Numbered from the stretch's first letter, positions 43,490-55,330 are shown. The stretch: 64,000 nucleotides of DNA from Castor canadensis (GCF_047511655.1 NC_133397.1:123531308-123595307), one strand, 5' to 3'. Numbers and translations are program-made. Notes: generated from the letters alone by a model not told the origin.

Positions 43490-43577
43490 AGGGTTTTTTT
43501 CTTCATTTTTTCTATTTGATGGTTTTTACATTTACTTACATGCTTATACATTGTTTGGGCCACCTCCCCTCCCACCC
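43490..43577 (-). mobile_element. Short L1-like 3'-end insertion
   Basis: TTTTTACATTTACTTACATG, TTATACATTGTTTGGGCC and C-rich end. Perfect 15-bp duplication ATACAATAGGTATTT (43475-43489 and 43578-43592). Confidence 0.9.
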
Positions 43578-43787
43578 ATACAATAGGTATTTGTTAGAAA
43601 ACGTATTGAGATGCATACATGCTAGGTAATGATGCATGAGTTTCCGTTAGAAACAAAGCAGAGCTTGCATAGAAAGAAAATTGCTAGGCACTGATGTACA
43701 GATTAGTTGAAAACCGGGAAATTGTGTCAGGAGGAAACTCATGGCTTTTAGTGGTGATCTTTTTTTTTTATGAAAAAAAATGTTTTC

Positions 43788-44020
43788 CCTGTATAGCTAT
43801 CCTTATCTCAACCAGCAAAAACCCTTGTTCCTTCCTATTATTGCTGATACTCTCTCTACAACAAAATTAGAAATAAGGGCAAAATAGATTCTGCTGGGTA
43901 TTGGTGGGGGGGAGAGGGAGGGGGCGGAGGGGGTGGGGGCAGGGGGGAGAAATGAACCAAGCCTTGTATGCACATATGAATAATAAAAGAAAAATGAAAA
44001 AAAAAAAAGAAAAAGAAAAA
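43788..44020 (+). mobile_element. 5'-truncated L1 3' UTR
   Basis: CCTGTATAGCTATCCTTATC, G-rich tract (43905-43950), ATGCACATATGAATAATAAA, A-rich tail. GAAAAAAATGTTT appears on both sides. Confidence 0.9.
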
Positions 44021-44024
44021 AATG

Positions 44025-44715
44025 TTTAAAATATTTTAAAAGAAAAATTGTTTAAAATATTCTTCAGCCCCCAATTTGAAACTAGTTAATTTTACCCTTG
44101 CAAATAAATTTAACTTCCTGTTAAAATCACTGACTCCAGAGTTTCCATAATGGAGGGCTTGGGGCTGGTGGTTTGGCTGAGGAGACAGGACTAGAGCAAC
44201 AGTTGTGAAGCTGATTTTCTGTATTTATCAGTGTCATTTCCACTGCTGCATGCAGAACAGGCAACAGTGACTCAAATAAGAGAAGTTTATTTTTCTCCCA
44301 TATGAAAAGTCTACACATAAACTGGTAGGGCAGCTGGTAGGTTAGCTCTGTGAAGGCATCAGGAATTAGGCTCCTTCTACTCATACCTTCTTTCCTTTTG
44401 TTATGTGAGCCACATCTTAATTGTACAATAAGGTTGCCAGAGCTCCAGCTATCATATCCAAGTTTAGACAGCAGGATGGAGAAAGAAAAGAAGGGTGACT
44501 CGCCATCCTTTAAGGAGAATTTCTGTAAGTACCAGGTGACATTTCTTTTTGTCTCTCATTAACAAAAAACTTATAAGGTACGCCCAAATGTAACCTTTTA
44601 TCTAGGCAGCAGTAAGCCTAGGTAAAGCTCAGGCTTTGTTGTTAAGGAGAGAGAATAGATTTTGGCAGACTATCAGTCTCTGCTTCAGTGTGTATGCATA
44701 GATAGTACTTCCTTG
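44025..44715. other. Intergenic unique sequence
   Basis: No gene or clear repeat recognised. Confidence 0.5.
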
Positions 44716-44718
44716 TAA

Positions 44719-44835
44719 ATTTTTGTGTGTGTGTGTGTGGTGCTGGGGCTTGAACTCAGGGCCTTTGCCTTGAGCCACTCTACCAGCTCTTTTTTGTGAT
44801 GGGGTTTTTCAAGATTGTGTTTTATCACAATGAGG
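44719..44835 (-). mobile_element. B1-dID SINE, truncated, with (GT)n
   Basis: (GT)9 from 44724, then GGTGCTGGGGCTTGAACTC, GAGCCACTCTACCAGC, GGGGTTTTTCAAGATTG. Confidence 0.85.
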
Positions 44836-44839
44836 TTTT

Positions 44840-45340
44840 CCAGAAATACCTATTTTTTTTTTTGTCAGACTGCTTGACTGAATCAATGACCTGCAGGAAA
44901 TTAAGTTCACTCAAAGTGCACGTGAACACCTAAGTCCTGTTGGAGAATCCAGCTTTAGATCTGCTGGCCAAATGAGCTTGCTAAAACTCTTCTCGAACTG
45001 GGCCAACTTACCCTCCCAGTCACAGGAGGACTTGAGGGAATCACACTTGCTGCATGCTTACTCCCAAAAGGAAGGACAGAGGTGACCCAGGCTCATACAG
45101 CTATTGTTCCCAAGTTTACCAGCCAGATAAAATCACTGCCTCCCCAGGAATAGATTGAGTTAGAGTGAAGAGAAGCCAGGCTGTTGTTGGGGAGACTTTC
45201 TCTTCAAAGAAAATGGGAACTGGAGAGAAAATGTTACCTTCCTTTGTCCCCTAACTCCTAAGTTGTTACTGGTTTTCCAGTGATTGCAAAAGAAAATGTG
45301 TAAGATGTTTTAAAAATAAATTCATATATGCCCTATCAGT
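44840..45340. other. Intergenic unique sequence
   Basis: No gene or recognisable repeat. Confidence 0.45.
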
Positions 45341-45344
45341 ATTT

Positions 45345-45720
45345 GACAACAGCTAATATTTAATAAGCATCGAAGAGGTGTCAGGTAGTGTTCAAAGTCC
45401 ATTGTATGAGCTAACTCAGTTCCCAAAACAAATACTATTATTGCCCCTAATCTTTCTTTTCAGTGTTAGGAAATGAACTCAAGACCTAGCACTCTGCCAC
45501 TTGAGCCATGGCCTAGCCCTTATGATCCCCTCTTTTAAAAACTTTTTGTACTGGGATTTGAACTCAGGGCTCTGTGCTTGCTGCCACTTAAACCGCACCC
45601 TCAGTCCTTACCCCTAATTTAAAGAGAAGGAAACTGAGTCCCCAGGGTTAAGTGACTTGTGCAAGGTCATATGGTAAGCCAGCAGATGAATGTGACTTAG
45701 TAGTCTTGTTAAGTGAATTG
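45345..45720 (-). mobile_element. MIR interrupted by two ID-type SINEs
   Basis: GCTAATATTTAATAAGCATC, GTGTTCAAAGTCCATTG, ACTATTATTGCCCC, then after the insertions (45450-45530 and 45540-45607) GAGAAGGAAACTGAGTCCCC and GTGCAAGGTCATATGGTAAG. Clear MIR, minus orientation. Confidence 0.88.
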
Positions 45721-46117
45721 TACATCTGAGGACACTGGTATTAGTCATACCTGATGTCAATAAAGACTTTATAAACTGAATTGGAACACTAACTTTACCT
45801 GTGACTGTGTTGGAGTGTGTTTGTTTTTTTGTTTCTGGGGATATTTTGACTCTTCTGCTAATGGCTTCCGTTCTTTGCCTTCAGGAAGTCTGCCTGCCTT
45901 GCTCTCCCTCTAAGGGTCTAGGGTCCATGCTGTTTTAAGCTCCATTGTTGTATGATTTATCGTATCTTGTGTGAGAAGTGCCTTTTTAACTTTTTTTCCT
46001 GTTAGAGTCTTTGAGATAGAGACTCTCACAAAATACACACTTGTGTTTTGTTTCTGGATGGTAGAGTTATAAAATCATTTATACTATTTAGATATACTAA
46101 AAGTGTATTTTACTTAG

Positions 46118-46312
46118 TTTTTTTGCAGTACTGGGTTTTGGACTCGGGGCCTCACACTTGCTAGGTGCTTATACATAGGAGGGCTACCACTTGAGCCACT
46201 CTACCATCCCTTTTTTGTGATTTTTTTTTTTTTTTTTGAGATAAGGTCTCACAAAATTATTTGCCTGGGCTGGCTTCAAACCTTGATGCTCCTGATCTCT
46301 GGTGCCCCTTCC
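46118..46312 (-). mobile_element. B1-dID composite SINE
   Basis: TTTTTTTGCAGTACTGGG, GAGCCACTCTACCATCCC, T17 then GAGATAAGGTCTCAC, TTGCCTGGGCTGGC. Confidence 0.88.
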
Positions 46313-46339
46313 TGTCCCATCTTTACTCAGAAATGGCAA

Positions 46340-46430
46340 ATTTTTTTTTGTGTGTGGGACTGGAGTTTGAACCCAGGGCTTTGTGCTTGCAAAGCAGGCA
46401 CTCAACCACTTGAGCCACACCTCCAGCCCA
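46340..46430 (-). mobile_element. ID-type SINE
   Basis: TTTTTTTTTGTGTGTGGGACTGG, GCAAAGCAGGCACTCAACC, GAGCCACACCTCCAGCCC. Confidence 0.9.
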
Positions 46431-46439
46431 CTCTGAGAT

Positions 46440-47210
46440 GGTTTCTGGAACATAGAGCAGATTCTTGCAAGAACATGCACGAACTGGTCGTAGTTTCTAG
46501 TCTTGTTCCTGGTTACTGTGTTAGCACAAGCTACTGATGTCTGTAGCTGATAACTTCCTGCTCATTGTTTACTTTACAGAGTCTAAAGTCAGACCCCTCT
46601 CCCCCTGCCCAACACACTTGTGTTAAACTTCATGGAGTTCCTGCTTTCAGGTAGAGCCCTCTGTTTATCTGTGATGGAGTGGACTCCATCCACTTCATAA
46701 GCTTTTGCTAGAATCATCTCACTTGTGCCATGATGGTTCCATGAAATGTGTGCTGGGAATAAAAACCAGGCCCTGACTGTAACTGATTGCCTTAATTTAC
46801 CCTCTCAATCATGCTGGGACCCCCCTTTCTGGATCCTCTTTTGCCCAGCATAGGACTCACTGTACACACAGAACAGAGAGCAAAACAAAAAGGCCCAGAT
46901 TCACTCAAAGAGGTACTGACCATCCTGTGCACTAATTAAGGGATACAGTACCAAATAAAACAGGCAAAGTCCTTCACCACATGTGGTTTATCATCTAGAA
47001 ATCTCCATACCTATCTGATTTGCTTTTATGAGGACACATTAGACCCTTTCCCTCTCTCTTGGGTCGCTTTACCTCTGCACAATTCCACAAGCCCTCTCTG
47101 TGCTCTCTGTAACAATCCGAGTCCCCTACTGAGGCAGGTGGGTGTCTTAGACTCCTGGAGAAAGAATTGCATGTTCAAAGGCAGATGAGAAAAGTGCATT
47201 AATATTGTTA
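46440..47210. other. Intergenic unique sequence
   Basis: No gene or recognisable repeat. Confidence 0.45.
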
Positions 47211-47214
47211 ACAG

Positions 47215-47295
47215 TACTCTATTACATCTGGGTCTCCAGTGTCTTGTGCAGTGCCTGGCACGTTACGCACCCCATAATGAATTAAATGGATTATA
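47215..47295 (+). mobile_element. L2 3'-end fragment
   Basis: CTGGGTCTCCAGTGTCTTG, CAGTGCCTGGCACGTTACG and ATGAATTAAATGG resemble the conserved L2 3' end. Confidence 0.5.
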
Positions 47296-47404
47296 ATGTC
47301 TATACTTTTGTTTCTGGTTTGATGATTAATTTACTTAGGCTAACTTTTTCCCACATATTGAGTATTGTTTTCACTTGTATTTCTTTCCTCCCCTTTGTGT
47401 AATT

Positions 47405-47626
47405 TTGTGTGTGTGTGTGTGTGTGTGTATGTGGGACTGGGGTTTAAACCCAGGGCTTTGCGGTTACAAGATGCTTGAGCCATGCCTGCAATTCACTTTA
47501 CCCTGGTTATTTTGGGGAGGGGTCTCGAGAGCTATTTGCTTGGGCTGGTTTTGAACTTCAATCTCCCGATCTCAGATTGTCAAATAGCTAGGATTCCAGG
47601 GGTGAGCCATTGGCACCCAGCCCCTC
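47405..47626 (-). mobile_element. B1-dID composite SINE with (GT)n
   Basis: (GT)12, GGGACTGGGGTTTAAACCC, CTTGAGCCATGCCTGC, TTTGCTTGGGCTGGTTTTG, GGTGAGCCATTGGCACCC. Confidence 0.9.
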
Positions 47627-47789
47627 TTGTGTAATTTTTAAAATAGCTCTTGGAACAAGTCTTCCAGAACAAACACAGTGAGCTGTTATTTCATTATCTC
47701 TTTTCTCCCCAACTCTAAAAATTTGTGGCAATTTTCAGTTGTGCATTTTTAGTCACTATCATGTGCAGCTATGTCTACCATCTCTGCAG

Positions 47790-47884
47790 ATTTTTTTTTT
47801 TTTTTTTGGCAGTGCTAAGGAGCAAGCTCAGGGCCTCATACCTGCTGGACAAGGGCTCTACCACTGAGCTACATTCCCAGCCCC
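47790..47884 (-). mobile_element. ID-type SINE
   Basis: T19, GGCAGTGCTAAGGAGCAAGC, CTCTACCACTGAGCTACATTC, CCAGCCCC. Confidence 0.88.
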
Positions 47885-47889
47885 AGAGC

Positions 47890-49060
47890 TCTTTTCATCT
47901 TATAAAATGAAAGCTCTATGTTCTTTAGACAACTCCCTACCTCCTCTCTCTCAAATGCACGGTAAGCTCTGGCTAGCATAGTGTCAACCATGCTGCATTT
48001 ACTGTTTTCCAAAGTAGCACCCTTCCTCTCATTGACTGTCATTAGTTTTTAATTTTAATTTTCTCAGCCATAAATAGGAATTGCTTTGATAGCTAATTTT
48101 GTGGGCCCCTTGCCCAGTTCGGAAGAGTGGAAAACAAGCAAATATTGCAAGACAAACCTTCCACAATGGAAGAGTTTGTACACTGCATTGTGTTTCCCGA
48201 CATAAGCTGTATGTCTCTCTCCTAACAGAGAGAACCACTGTGCATGCCCTGACCTTTCTCTCCTCTCCTTGATCCAGGAGAGAGCACATGAAGCTCAGTA
48301 ACTTCCATAGTTAATTTACTGTGAAGTATAAATGAAAGTATCCCAGTTCTACAAACAGTACAAAAGCAGAAAGTTATGTTCTTTGACTCAGGATTGTTGA
48401 ACTGACAGATTTAGCATTTGGTATTGGAGAGCACTGTGCTTTTTTTTTTTTTTTGTCATATCATTATTGATTGCTTTTTCTTTTCAAAGTAATATAGACT
48501 CAACAGTTAAGTTGATAGACTCTTTGATGGTAGATGGCCAAATAATAATATAAAGCTAGAATTGGCAAATAAAGGTAATTTAATTAACCTCTCAAAGTAG
48601 GTCTTTATTTTTTGCAAACTATTACATAGTATCCTAGTGAAAATAAACTTAGCTGAACTATAAGCTGAGTGATACTTGCTGTCTGAATGCTCAGTGTAAT
48701 GACCAACACAACCTAAGCTAGCAGAGCACTTGTCAGAACTATTTCACTGCCAATCAAGTCAACTCAGAGGAAAGGTCAGTGGTGTAACTACAAAGGCCAG
48801 TCTATTTTAATTGCCTAAGGTTTAAAAAAAGCCCTCTTCTCAATTTACTATGACTGCAAGAGTCATTTTCCTACTTACATAGTAGTAAAGGACTTGTGTA
48901 TCTCAAATGCAATTTGTGGAAAATCAGGAAAACATTAAGTTAATCAGCACTTTGGAAAGTATTGAATGAATGTATGTTGTGTGTCCTTTTGGGGCAAATG
49001 ATTGCTCCTTGATCACATAAAGAAATAAAGTTTCATATTCTTTATTTCTTTTTTCTTTCT
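47890..49060. other. Intergenic unique sequence, repeat-poor
   Basis: About 1.2 kb with no recognisable repeat, exon or RNA gene; one of the longest repeat-free stretches right of AGL. Confidence 0.5.
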
Positions 49061-49071
49061 TTAATTTCTGT

Positions 49072-49500
49072 GTTGTTGTTTTGAGACAGGGTCTCATTAG
49101 GTAGCCCAGGCTGGCCTCAAACTTGAGATCCTCGCCTCCTGAGTGCTAGAACATTTTTTATAAAAAAATGTTCAGGGCTGGGGGAGTGGCTCAAGTGGTA
49201 AGAGCGCCTGCCTAGCAAGCATGAGGCACTGAGTTCAAGCCCCAATGCCACATACACACATAAAAATTTTTACTGGATGCTGGGTGCTGATGACTCATGC
49301 CTATAATCCTAGCTCCTAAAGGGGCAGAGATCAGGAGGGTTGTGGTTTGAAGCCTGCCCTGGGAAATAGTTTGTGAGACCCTGTCTCGAAAATACCCAGT
49401 CCAAAAAAGGAGCCAACAGAGGGGCTAAAGTGGTAGAGGTCCTGCCTAGCAAGCATGGATCCTAAGTTTAAATTCCAGTCCCACCAAAAAAAATTATTCT
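49072..49500. mobile_element. Cluster: B1 (-), ID (+), B1-dID (+)
   Basis: 49072-49150: TGTTTTGAGACAGGGTCTC ... CCTGAGTGCTAG (B1, minus). 49172-49262: GGGCTGGGGGAGTGGCTC ... AAGCCCCAATGCC (ID, plus). 49275-49492: GCTGGGTGCTGATGACTC ... AATTCCAGTCCCACC (B1-dID, plus). Confidence 0.9.
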
Positions 49501-49700
49501 ACTGGAAAGAATGTACAAATCATCTAAAGTTACTTATATCCTGAAAAAAAAATGAAACCTACCTAAATTTTATAATGGTATTTTTGAAGTACAAATGTAT
49601 GAAACATATGTTAAATTCTGAACCAATTCAAAATTTAGCCTTTGAACTTGCTTTAGAAGTCATGCCATATTTATTTAATGTATTCTCTAGGATCCATCTT

Positions 49701-49961
49701 TTTTAAATAAATTTTTATTAGGATATGTTTGTTGTACAGGGGGTTCATTGTGACAATTCCAAGTAGGCTTATATTGTACATTGGTTAGATCACCCTCATG
49801 GTCTCTCCCCCTCAACCCCCTCCCCGCCCCACTTGAAGTGGTTGCAAGAGGTTTCTTTGTTCTGTTTCATATAAGTATATGAAGTCCATCAACCATATTT
49901 CCTCACCTTCATCTCCTTCATTTACCTCCCCCTCCCACAAATACCCCCCTCCACACACACA
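49701..49961 (-). mobile_element. L1-like LINE 3' end, second family
   Basis: TTTTAAATAAATTTTTATTAGG, GTACAGGGGGTTCATTGTGAC, C-rich blocks. Perfect 14-bp duplication CTAGGATCCATCTT (49687-49700 and 49962-49975). The 3' end differs from the main L1 family here. Confidence 0.88.
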
Positions 49962-49975
49962 CTAGGATCCATCTT

Positions 49976-50605
49976 GGTCCATCTCTACTTCCTAATGTTT
50001 ATTAGTTCTTTGATACTATAAAATAAGTTGTAAGAAGGAATGAAAATTTGAGGCACATTCTCATTCTGTTGTGCTATGTCTAAATAGTAACTTAGTATCA
50101 AGGTGTCAGACAGCCTCACTGTATTCATAATTCGGTACCACTCAGGAGAGCAGGAAACAAAAACACGACGTACATGTCAGGAAAGACAATTGGAGAACCT
50201 ATTGACACACTAGTTGTGTAGACAAGCCTCTTTGGGAGACTAATGTTCACCACAATGGTCTCTAATGTAGAATGCAGAAATAGGAAATCTGTATCAGAAG
50301 GAGAATGCACAGTGAGATACTATTCAGAAATCAGGAATTTCAGCTACACAAAGTGGCGATGATACTACATTTCAGGAAGATTGGAGGGCTTTGGGGGCAA
50401 CCTACTGTGGTCTCACTGACATGCCCTCACTCAGCAAGACACAAAGCATGGGATAAGGAAAGCCTTCAGGTTGTTGAGACTTCTACCAGGTCCTGTCCCC
50501 GAGAGAATTGACAGCAATCAGAATTCACAGAATTCCACAGAATTCAACCTGTGGAAGTTGTGATGCTTAGTCTTGTACTTCCCCCTGCATCACTCCTGTA
50601 AGAGC
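49976..50605. other. Intergenic unique sequence
   Basis: No gene recognised. Confidence 0.45.
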
Positions 50606-50607
50606 TG

Positions 50608-50940
50608 GTCCTTGGCTAATGGAGCTGCTCAAGAGGTAGTGTCTGCCTAGCAAGCGTGAGGCCTTGAGTTCAAACCCCCTACTGCCAGAAAAAAACAACC
50701 CAAAACTGGTCCTTGCCAGGTGTCAGTGACTCACGCTGTAATCCTAGCTACTTGGGGGCTGAGATCTGGAAGATCATGGTTTGAGACCAGCCCAGGAAAA
50801 TAGTTCGTGAGACTCCATCTCCAAAATAACCAGAGCAAAGTAGACTGGAGGTGTGGCTGAAGTGGTAAAGTGCCTGCTTTGCGAACTTGAAGCCCTGAGT
50901 TCAAACCCCAGTCCCACCAAGAAAATAAAAAAAATAAAAA
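50608..50940 (+). mobile_element. ID-type SINE followed by B1-dID SINE
   Basis: 50612-50692: GGCTAATGGAGCTGCTCAAG ... CAAACCCCCTACTGCC. 50713-50940: CCAGGTGTCAGTGACTCACG ... GGAGGTGTGGCTGAAGTGG ... AAACCCCAGTCCCACC. AGCTGGTCCTTG lies before the first SINE and a matching CTGGTCCTTG between the two, a likely target duplication. Confidence 0.9.
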
Positions 50941-51357
50941 GAGCTAGTCTTCCATTGTGGAGCAAGACATGCACCAGGTAAGCTTAAGGACCCTCTACCC
51001 AGCTGTCCTCTTGCTTTTAGAGGCTCAGCCACATGAACTCTGGATACTACTCTGAAGACAATAATGCTGACTTCTTGCCTCCCAGGTATCTTGTATCCAT
51101 CTTTCATTTGAGGTACTATGAGATTGGATCAAGACGGAATTTCTTTAAAGTCCTAAGAAATATTTAGTGAAATAATATGATGGTTTTTGTGGGAATATTG
51201 TAGAACAAATTTATACTTCTTATATGTATTTTCTGCAATTAAACTATGTTATTCATATGATCAAATTAACCATAGATTGTATTACCTCTGGGTTGCCAAA
51301 ATTCCTTGGCATTTTGCACTGGATACTTAGTGCAAGATGATTTAATTAACATGTCTT

Positions 51358-51455
51358 TTTGTTGTGGTTGTTTTTCATGATACTAGGATTTGAACTCAGG
51401 GCCTCACATTTGCTAGGCAGGTGCTCTTACCACTTGAGCCACTCTGCCAGTCTTA
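51358..51455 (-). mobile_element. ID-type SINE
   Basis: ATGATACTAGGATTTGAACTC, GCTAGGCAGGTGCTCTTACC, GAGCCACTCTGCCAG. Confidence 0.88.
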
Positions 51456-51799
51456 ATTATATCTTATAATGATATAATTGACTTATAATACCCCAAATAG
51501 GAAAAATTTAAACATGGAAGCACAGAATTAGTTTTCCTACAAGGAGTGAGTGAACCTCACGGTGTAGCATCTACATGCTCAGTAGAAGGGGGATTTGGCC
51601 GGTATCTACAGGAGTGCTTACATATATGCAAGTTGTTGGATACATTTTATTTGGTATCATTAGTACAGATCAAGTTGTCCCCTTAGTTCTTGGGTTTGAG
51701 AGACAGAATGTGGTGTTAACTGTTACTTCATTACTTAGGGCTTGGAGGAGTTGCTATTTAAAGTAGTTTATTCCTCTGCTAAATTAAACTTGCAATACC

Positions 51800-51985
51800 A
51801 GGGATATTTGATATTTATGTAGTACTTTACAGGTTTTCAAAGTATTGTAATATTTATGGTTCTGTTTAATCTTCTCCACAATTTTGTGAATAGTTACTAA
51901 CTCCATATTGTAGATAGAAAAATAAGGTCTAGAAATGTAAAGTAGTTAGTTGGTCACAGAGAAACTAGCAGAGAAATCTGCTAGT
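51800..51985 (-). mobile_element. MIR, diverged
   Basis: GATATTTATGTAGTACTTTAC, AGTATTGTAATATTTATGG, AATCTTCTCCACAATTTTG, AAATAAGGTCTAGAAATG. Confidence 0.65.
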
Positions 51986-51989
51986 TGGT

Positions 51990-52910
51990 CAGCAGATTTC
52001 TAAAACACTGCTGGGTGTGGCCACAAGGTATGGGATTACACAGAGATGAAAGGTACTGATTAGGCCACACGACTTTTTTTTTGTGGAATAAATCAGCAGT
52101 TTCAGAGACAGTGTGGGTCCTATCCAGGCTGGCACAAATAGGCAAGGGGTCCATCTGATGGAGTAAGATGTGTTAGCACTAGGCATAAACTGCAGTCCAT
52201 GCACTCAACTGATGCCATCTTTGTGGTTGGGGTTGGTGTTAGACCACAGGTTGCAGATACAAATAGCTTGTACAGAGAAGGGGCTGAAAAGGGGCTCCGA
52301 GGACCAGGTATATCAGAGGCCCAGAAGTTGTACTGTGTAGGATCTTTACCAAGCTCCAAACTTAGTTGCAGAACTAGAATCCAAATGACTGAGGTAGTGG
52401 CTCCCCCTAAATATGGGCAAACATGATGGGAACTAGGCATGGGGCTGGGAAGTGGACTATTGGTAGTTAGTGGGCTGTGAATGTCACCCAGACAGGAAAC
52501 AGCAGGAAAGTAGGCTGATTCTTGGTTCTTTAATGTGTTCTAGGCCTGGTTCTCATTGGTTCAGATTGGAGGGCTCAATTTGCCGATCAAATGTCTTTAG
52601 CCCTTCCTGCTGGATGGAGCACAGTGGGCAGCAAACAGGAGACACGGTTCTTTTGGTGCTCGAGCCCATGGCTCAACATGCAAGCACTTTACCTGAGATG
52701 TTTTCCTCAGGTAAGTCTACTCGATGTTTCCATGTTCCCCTGTAAACATGTGCACTGCATTTTATAGTGCCCCACTGTGTACCTTCATGGAATGTTGCCA
52801 GGCGGGCACATATTGCTTTATCAGCACTTGTAGGACTCTCTGGAAAAATAGTACAGGCTCTCTCATGATCCGGTTTTGTTAATAACTTTGATTATTACAA
52901 AGCAAAAAGC
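51990..52910. other. Intergenic unique sequence
   Basis: Frames of up to 106 codons on both strands (e.g. 52120-52440 minus) without recognisable homology. Confidence 0.45.
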
Positions 52911-52912
52911 AA

Positions 52913-53243
52913 TCCAGGATGGACATGCTGGCTCATGCCTGTAATCCCAGGTACTCAGGACGTAGAGATTAAGAGGCTTGCCATCATGGTTCTTGGCCAT
53001 CCCAGGCAAAAGGTTAGTGAGACCCTATCTCAACAAAAAAGTTAGGTGTGGTGGCATGCACCTGTCATCCCAGCTATGAGGGAGACAGGAGGATTGAGGT
53101 CCACACTGGCCTGAACAAAAAATGTGAGTCCCTACTTGAAAAACAACTAAAGCAAAAAGGGCTGGAGATATGTGTCCATGGAGGAGTGCCCAAGTGCCAA
53201 GCTCTGAGTTCAAACCCCAGGACCACCAAAAAATTAAAAAATC
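52913..53243 (+). mobile_element. B1 tandem plus ID SINE block
   Basis: GGATGGACATGCTGGCTCATG, a second B1 (GTTAGGTGTGGTGGCATGC), then the ID end AAGCTCTGAGTTCAAACCCC and an A-rich tail. Confidence 0.85.
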
Positions 53244-53364
53244 AATGACTGACAGGTAAAGTGGCCTCTGCTTTTCCAGGTCACCAGTTTCCGAATCTTG
53301 TGAAGGTCTGTGTGTTTCTGTGTATGCATGCACGGCTGAATAAGGTGTGGGGACTTTCCATTTG

Positions 53365-53510
53365 CATTCCCGGTGTGCTTTGCGATTCTACGTGTGATGC
53401 TAGTACCATCGGCATTGCCCGGAGCTCATTAGAAATGCCTAGGGTGGACCTGCTGGAGTCGTGTTCTAACAAGATCCTGGGGGATCTGTAACACCTTCAA
53501 GTGTCAGTAG
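53365..53510 (+). mobile_element. MER5A-like hAT-Charlie fragment
   Basis: GGAGCTCATTAGAAATGCCTA, then TAACAAGATCCTGGGGGATC, the two landmark blocks of MER5-type elements. Confidence 0.6.
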
Positions 53511-54279
53511 TTCTGGCCACGCCTTAGTGCCTCAAGTTCACGCCTTCCTAAACCTTCATGTTTAGAGGCCCCTTACTTCCTATTTTACTGAGATCTGTAG
53601 ACTATCATATAGCCAGTTCAGTTGTATGATTTTTTTAAAATTATAGAACCTGCTACTTTGTGTGCCCTAAGCTGCCCCTCCTCCTTATTTTGTCAGAAAA
53701 GGGAGGCTTTTTAAGTTCCCATAGTTTCCCTTTTTCTCCTTGATGATTTTTGGGTTTTTGAGGTAAAGCATTACCTTCAGCTTTCAGAGGGTATATTCAC
53801 TCTGATCACTTGTAGGCAGTTTTTCCCCATGGTGTCTCCCCTAACATCTGTGTGCTGAGATTCTGCTCACGGTTGAGTTCCCTCAGGAAATGTGAGTTGC
53901 CCTTCATCTCAATAGTGCATTTTTTTAGGTAGCTTTGGAGTACCTTTTAAATGAAAAGTCACAGAGAGGATCTAGCTTGTACTGTCTCTGTTAAGCTCAA
54001 GTTTTTGTTTTGATTTCTTGCAACACTATAGAAATCTTTCTTTTTCGAGTCCAAAAATTTGTTTATTTCTTATCAGCTACAAACATGAAAGGGAGCCAGA
54101 GGACTCACTAGATAATTAATAGGAAAATATTCCTTCATAAGTAACCAGCTACTTGGAATTGTGATGCCAAGGGAAATTATAGCGTGTGGGTTACTTACAT
54201 CTTTTCCAGTAGAAACAATTTGTCTATTCACTGGAGACAACTCCAATTTTGGGGACAATCCAATAATTCTGAGATTCAT

Positions 54280-55330
54280 ATTTTATTTACAAGTAAATGA
54301 AAGTGTAAACTTAATTCTGGATAAGAAAAGCAGTACCAAGACAGAGCTGCTGGCTCTGCAGTGCCGTGTGTTGTAGAAAGGGATCCATGCCACTGTTTCT
54401 TTAAACAGTGATTTTGTTATTTAAACAAAACAAAATCCCAGGGTTTCTTCATGTGAAAGAATTAAAAGTAAAAAATTATTTCTTCAAAACTACAGTCTCT
54501 GGTCAAATGTGTGAGGTAACCAGGTTGTTATTTTCCTTCAGTGACAGCCCCTGCTCTCCAAGAGCAAGAGCCTGTGAGCAAAGGACCTAATACTCATCAA
54601 AGAATGGAGAGACCTCAATCTCTAAGGCTGACCTTTCAGCTTCTCTGCTTCCAGCTTGCTCTGCTGCTCCACCCTCTGTTCTTCTGGGATCTCTTCAACA
54701 GACACCTGCTGCCGGGGTGTGTCTCTCTCCTTTTCCAAGTTCATTTCTCCTAGTAGGACCACATTTTCTCCTCTGACCACAAAAATCCCTTAAGGAATAT
54801 CACAATACTTTTTGCCCACATGAATATACTCCACAGTCTGATGCAGCACTAAGTTGGCAAACTGACCAATGCTTCTTAAAAAGCCACGAGTGGCCCGGCA
54901 CCTGTGGCTCATGCCTGTAATCCCAGCTACTCAGGAGGCAGAGCTCAGGAGGCTCGTGTTCAAAGCCAGTCCAGGCAAATAGTTCAAAAGACCCTATTTT
55001 GAAAAAACCCATCACAAAAAAGGGCTGGCAGAGTGGCTCAAGGCGTAGGCCCTGGGTTCAAGCCCCAGTACTACCACCACAACAACAAAGCCATGAGTGC
55101 CCTTCCATGTCGAAGCAGGACCACATACTTTTTGTCTGATGGCCTCGTTGAGGCTGATGGTGCTGTGCATGTAGTTCATTTTGAGCTGAAAAACAGTTGC
55201 CATGTACAGCGGCGTGGGCCAGCATGTTCATCGTTGGGGGGATGGGACAAGAACCCCAATCCCAACCTGCACATCTGCCCCTGCTCTCAGCAGGGGGGCT
55301 ACCCAGAAGTAGCTATAATTTCTGAGTCTT
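54280..55330 (-). pseudogene. LSM1: LSM1 processed pseudogene, split by a SINE
   Basis: Intronless minus-strand copy of LSM1 mRNA (decapping-activator Lsm1-7 ring subunit). The start-codon equivalent is 55179-55177 (reads MNYM) and the stop equivalent ends at 54587 (GATGAGTATTAG). Recognisable stretches: FANLVLHQTVE (about 54857), GIFVVRGENVVLLG (about 54782), RVEQQ and KLEAEKLK (about 54650). 3'-UTR-like sequence runs on to a terminal AATAAA near 54285. Broken by frameshifts and by a B1-dID SINE at 54893-55079. The last codons before the stop are also shifted. No introns, so retrotransposed; no function expected. Confidence 0.85.
54893..55079 (+). mobile_element. B1-dID SINE inside LSM1 pseudogene
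   Basis: GGCCCGGCACCTGTGGCTC through AAGCCCCAGTACTACC, followed by a CAACAA-type tail. Target duplication AAAGCCACGAGTG / AAAGCCATGAGTG (one mismatch) on the two sides. Confidence 0.92.
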
